In this document: piece by piece, positions 60,901 to 64,000 of the stretch
Position numbering within the stretch: the stretch's first letter is position 1
Layout of the letters: every line of letters begins with the position of its first letter
Assembly: GCA_021030915.1 (NCBI GenBank)
Contig: JAGEMR010000135.1
Span: 1-64,000, forward strand
Direction: 5' to 3'
From: Astrothelium macrocarpum
Taxonomy: Eukaryota > Ascomycota > Dothideomycetes > Trypetheliales > Trypetheliaceae
Length of the DNA: 64,000 nt
Notes under the pieces: generated by a model
What the model saw: the letters and a program-made list of their open reading frames with translations, nothing else
What the model was told of the DNA's origin: nothing
Databases searched by the model: none
Translations under genes and position numbers: made by a program

Positions 60901-62313
60901 AATAGTAATTAATGCGTCCAGATGCGACAAAATGTATGGTTATCGATCGTCTAGGCTGCACTGACCTGGCGCCAATATCGCTTGTTTGTCCATAGAAAGT
61001 ACCCACACGGTCTGGCATCGATGAAGCTGTTCTGTTAGGCACAGAACCTGACATCTTAGGCGCTTCTTAAGCGGTGGCTAATGCTAGCCTTCTCATGGAG
61101 TCTGTTTGGTATGCGTCGCGAGGCGACATGTTGAAAAGACATGTTGAAAAAACATGGATCGAACAAACCTGGCTCTTCAATGAAACAGGCATAAGAAGTA
61201 TGACTGGTGTACTTCCTTTTCCCCGTAAGATCACAGTGAGCTTCAACGTCGAATCTATTCGAAGGAATCCCTCGGTGGACGTCTAATCTCTCTTGAAACA
61301 GGCTCCAAAGGCTCTCGAGCTTGTCAGCATTGGGGAAGCAGCCAGCCATTCTCACAATAGCAATCTTCATCGATGTACCTGATGTATCCGTGACAAGCCT
61401 TGTCGCCCCAACCTATTCTCCAACGCTTACTTCGATATCTGCAGCTGCTCGTAGGGCCGACACCGAGCTAGACGATGCATTAGAAGGTCCTACAGAAGAG
61501 ATCTTGCGCGTTGTTTTGCCCGAATTTCTTACCTCTAAGACGACTTCAGTAGGAACATTCTCAAACGAGAGTAGTCGGATCAATGCATCGCCCACAACAT
61601 TTCGCAAGCGCTGTTCCATGCCTACATCTGGAAGAGACGTCTCTGCAACACCCGATATGACATGAATCGATGGAGACACTAGTCTGATATCGGATTCTGC
61701 AATCGGCTGCAAGATTTCTTCAATATCAACATCGTCGTATAAGTGTGACGCGTGAGATGGCCCAAATATATCAAGCGTCACTGTCTTGCGGTTGTGGAGG
61801 TATTCTGATTCGAAGAGAGCTTTTACGGTTGCCGGCGGTCCACTAACGGTAATCACATATCTGCTGCTGGGGCTTACATAGGCATGACTGGTCTTCGGCA
61901 AGCCCTAGGATATTGATTAGTTCTACCCCAAGGATAGGAAGGCTACCCGTAAACCTGCTCACCTTTCTTTCGTTGAATTGCGTGACCTCAGAGAATGAGG
62001 CTTCTTTTCGCACACCCACCACAAGTTTCGACCAGCCCAGGCTGACTTTGACATCGTGAGCTGTTGATAAGCACTGGGTAGCACTATTCACTTTGACGCC
62101 TGAGAATTTTCAGTGCATTGGCTATTAAAGAGGGAGGCTTTGACTAGCCGATGCAGCTACTGCGGCTAGGAGGTCCGTGCTTAGGCCGACAAGGACCGCG
62201 TTCGAGGACGCGATGTACATGATCATCAAGAAGGTTATGCAAACCATAATTTGTGCCCAAATCGAAAACGTAGGAATACACAGCTGATGACACTGGCTAA
62301 ATGACATGTACAT
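57905..62313 (-). pseudogene. Truncated, multiply broken non-reducing polyketide synthase (SAT-KS-AT-PT remains)
   Basis: Read on the minus strand, domains appear in NR-PKS order. SAT is at 62313-61413, with the GxCxG site reading GLSTD. KS is at 61370-60165: VDKACSSS keeps the active Cys, the first catalytic His is Tyr in EMYGTGT at 60456-60458, and the second His region is deleted before SAGVTSLIKAL. AT is at about 60090-59040, with SYSLGEY in place of GHSxGE and a TAG at 59229-59231. The PT start is at 58720-57905, with a normal-looking intron at 58508-58553. Frames change several times, one shift coinciding with a 13-bp tandem duplication at 61127-61152. ACP and thioesterase are missing. 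It cannot make a functional synthase. In this family the product would be an aromatic polyketide. Confidence 0.85.
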
Positions 62314-62374
62314 GTGAGGGCAATGTCCAGGATTGGACTCCGTAAAGCTGAGTCTCTATACCTTTTTACAAGAT

Positions 62375-62748
62375 CCAAGAAGATCAACGGCCTTGATTCT
62401 TTTACAATAATTAATTATCAATTGGTGTACATTGCTTTCTACTCTGTCTTTGTTCAGTCTTCTCTATTACCTGACCTAATCTAGCCCTGGACTAAAGCCT
62501 TCTTGGCTTGAAAGAAAGACCTTGAGGGGCATCTACAATTGGCTGATTTTAGCTCAGCAGGTGTGTTCACTCCAATCTTGCTTCGCAGCGGAGCAGTCAG
62601 CAGCTTTAGTGGTGGAGAAAGCTTGGTTGCCAAGATCGGGGAGAACAGATAAGAGGTAGGGGTGGCGGGATTTGAAGCCACAATCAGCAGCAACAGTAGA
62701 CAACTAAGTCGCCAGTGACGCTCCTCTACCATTGCGCCACCACGCCCC
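62375..62748 (-). mobile_element. tRNA-related SINE with 9-bp target-site duplication
   Basis: The minus-strand element begins GGGGCGTGGTGGCGCAATGG and carries an RNA polymerase III A box (TGGCGCAATGG) and B box (GGCTTCAAATCCC), followed by a ~280-bp body unrelated to tRNA. It is flanked by identical 9-bp repeats TTACAAGAT at 62366-62374 and 62749-62757, as expected for a LINE-mobilised insertion. The end near 62375 has a TTGATCTTCTTGG tail instead of poly(A). The insertion lies just upstream of the PKS remains, in their transcriptional orientation. Confidence 0.7.
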
Positions 62749-62750
62749 TT
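62657..62750 (-). promoter_or_regulatory. Internal Pol III promoter in a tRNA-like head
   Basis: The A box is on the minus strand at 62729-62739 and the B box at 62667-62679. The ends can pair as a tRNA acceptor stem with one mismatch (AGGGGCG with CACCCCT), and the T arm folds with four of five pairs. The middle does not give a clean anticodon stem-loop, so this is a tRNA-derived SINE head or decayed tRNA rather than a working tRNA gene. Confidence 0.6.
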
Positions 62751-62757
62751 ACAAGAT

Positions 62758-64000
62758 TTAAAATCTCTCTGAATGGTGGAATATGTGCCTTCATATTGCA
62801 AGGCTATTGACGCACTTCGTCACGCAAAGTTTGATTAAGCCTTTCGATGAAATGAGAAAATTGACACCCTTTTGACGCTCACAAAGTCTTTGCAGTGGCT
62901 CTGCAAAATCACTGATCTTGTCGGCAAAGAGAAGAACTTCAAGTGCCTCAGCCATGTTGCTGATTCGCGAACCTTGTCCCGTGTCGACAATGCATGAAAG
63001 CTTCGGTTTTCATTAACACATTCGGCTACGGTGTCTACTCGTACAACGGCCGAGTGTCCCACTTATTCAGGTCTAGCGGACAGCAGGCTGAGCCGGCTAT
63101 AGATACGGATCTCCGTGTAGCCGAAGAGATGCAAGTGCTTAACACTCCTTCACTGTCTTTCGATAGGGCTCGGATACTGCGTAACATAGTGTGATGATTT
63201 GATCATGGATTGCAAAGAGCTCTGCGGAAATACGGTAAGCCATTTCTCATTACCCGTACCCGCATGAGGGTACACTGGGCTTGGCATATTGGATGCTCGG
63301 TTCATAATTTCAACTGCTTGGAAAAGATTATGACCTTAGTCCAGGAGTCTACGGCATCCGGTGATATGACGGAGGTCATCCGAAACTTTCTCTTGGATGA
63401 GGGTTTTTCATCACATGGGATACCGAATATCCGTTAACGTCTTCGTGCTCTAGGACTGCGAGGCCAATTTCAGTAGTTTTGTAAGTTTACAAATACGGTT
63501 ATTAACGAACGTACGCTATGGGCACTGCAGATTCCGATAACGTACAAACACCAATCTTTGGTTAAATACTGTACCATTCTTTAAAATAGGGTCGCCTTAT
63601 AAAAGCAAGGTTCAAGGTAGGGATCGAGTTGTTCCGATCCATATTTCTACCTACCAACAACGCTTGATACCCTCTTTTCAAACCCCGAACCAGCGGTGTA
63701 CCGTTATAGCGGCTCGACTTAATGAGTTTCGTCAATCGCCATACGTAAATTCAGATTGTCAAAAGAAAATCTGGAGTTTTTTGCAAGATCATTTCTGATC
63801 ATCCCTGAAACTTGTAACTTTGTACACCAACATATTTGCCATTAACATGATCGAATTACCTGTCGCACCAACAAATTTAGACAACTCGCATAGGTGGAAA
63901 GAAGTGGAGATATTGAATGAGTATATGGGTTCGATTGCTCTAAAAGGTCAAATCTCATGTGAGGTTCAAACACTTTATTGCTCCGCAATCTGCATTACAT
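62758..64000. other. Right-end region with two unidentified open fragments
   Basis: Plus-strand frames 62994-63194 (INTFGYGVYSYNGRVSHLFR, then QQAEPAIDTDLRVAEEM) and 63210-63437 (KYGKPFLITRTRMRVHWAWH) read like protein rather than noise and could be exons or remains of one gene, but I cannot name a family or join them with confidence. Beyond 63450 nothing is recognised to the window edge. Confidence 0.3.

Noticed and set aside
62657..62750. A functional tRNA gene
   Set aside because: The A and B boxes and acceptor stem are present, but no proper anticodon stem-loop can be drawn, and the unit continues into a SINE body bounded by target duplications.
1..64000. CRISPR arrays, bacterial operons or rRNA genes
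   Set aside because: No regularly spaced direct repeats or rRNA-like stretches were noticed, and the gene structures with introns show a eukaryotic nuclear genome.

Overview
The window is nuclear DNA of a filamentous ascomycete (Pezizomycotina; Dothideomycetes is my guess, based on family resemblance only). The signs are spliceosomal introns of mostly 40-100 bp, fungal-specific families (APP1, sedolisin, TMEM135-like, a Ras/RasGEF fusion, a non-reducing polyketide synthase relic), and an extremely AT-rich block that reads as a repeat-induced point mutation (RIP) ruin of a retrotransposon.

Region by region. 1-6.5 kb: a Ty3/gypsy chromovirus-type retrotransposon reduced to A+T and stop codons. 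Protease, reverse transcriptase, RNase H, integrase and chromodomain are still legible in order on the + strand, followed by a 321-bp LTR. 6.8-17.8 kb: an accessory zone next to the AT-rich block. It holds an SRPK-like kinase with altered catalytic residues, a small Cys-rich protein, copies of a miniature inverted-repeat element, a broken Zn2Cys6 regulator, an intact O-methyltransferase, and a long gene of unknown function split by two in-frame TAA codons. 19-32 kb: mostly ordinary genes (membrane glycoprotein, a second small Cys-rich protein, bHLH factor, TMEM135-like membrane protein, SDR, LSM1, zinc-finger-like protein). 32-36 kb: a gene desert. 36-49 kb: a compact core block with APP1 phosphatidate phosphatase, a Ras-like/RasGEF fusion, an ADAM metalloprotease and an unrecognised conserved-looking protein. 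50-64 kb: a sedolisin with unusually long introns, a possible regulator fragment, a second intact O-methyltransferase, then a truncated and repeatedly broken non-reducing PKS (SAT-KS-AT-PT remains) with a tRNA-related SINE, flanked by a 9-bp target duplication, just upstream of it.

How it fits together: the right end looks like the remains of a polyketide cluster whose core synthase is dead while a tailoring methyltransferase remains open. The left end shows how a RIP-inactivated element borders accessory genes that are themselves partly decayed. The middle is a housekeeping and signalling block. Gene models below were spliced by eye from GT..AG signals and reading-frame arithmetic; no similarity search was possible.
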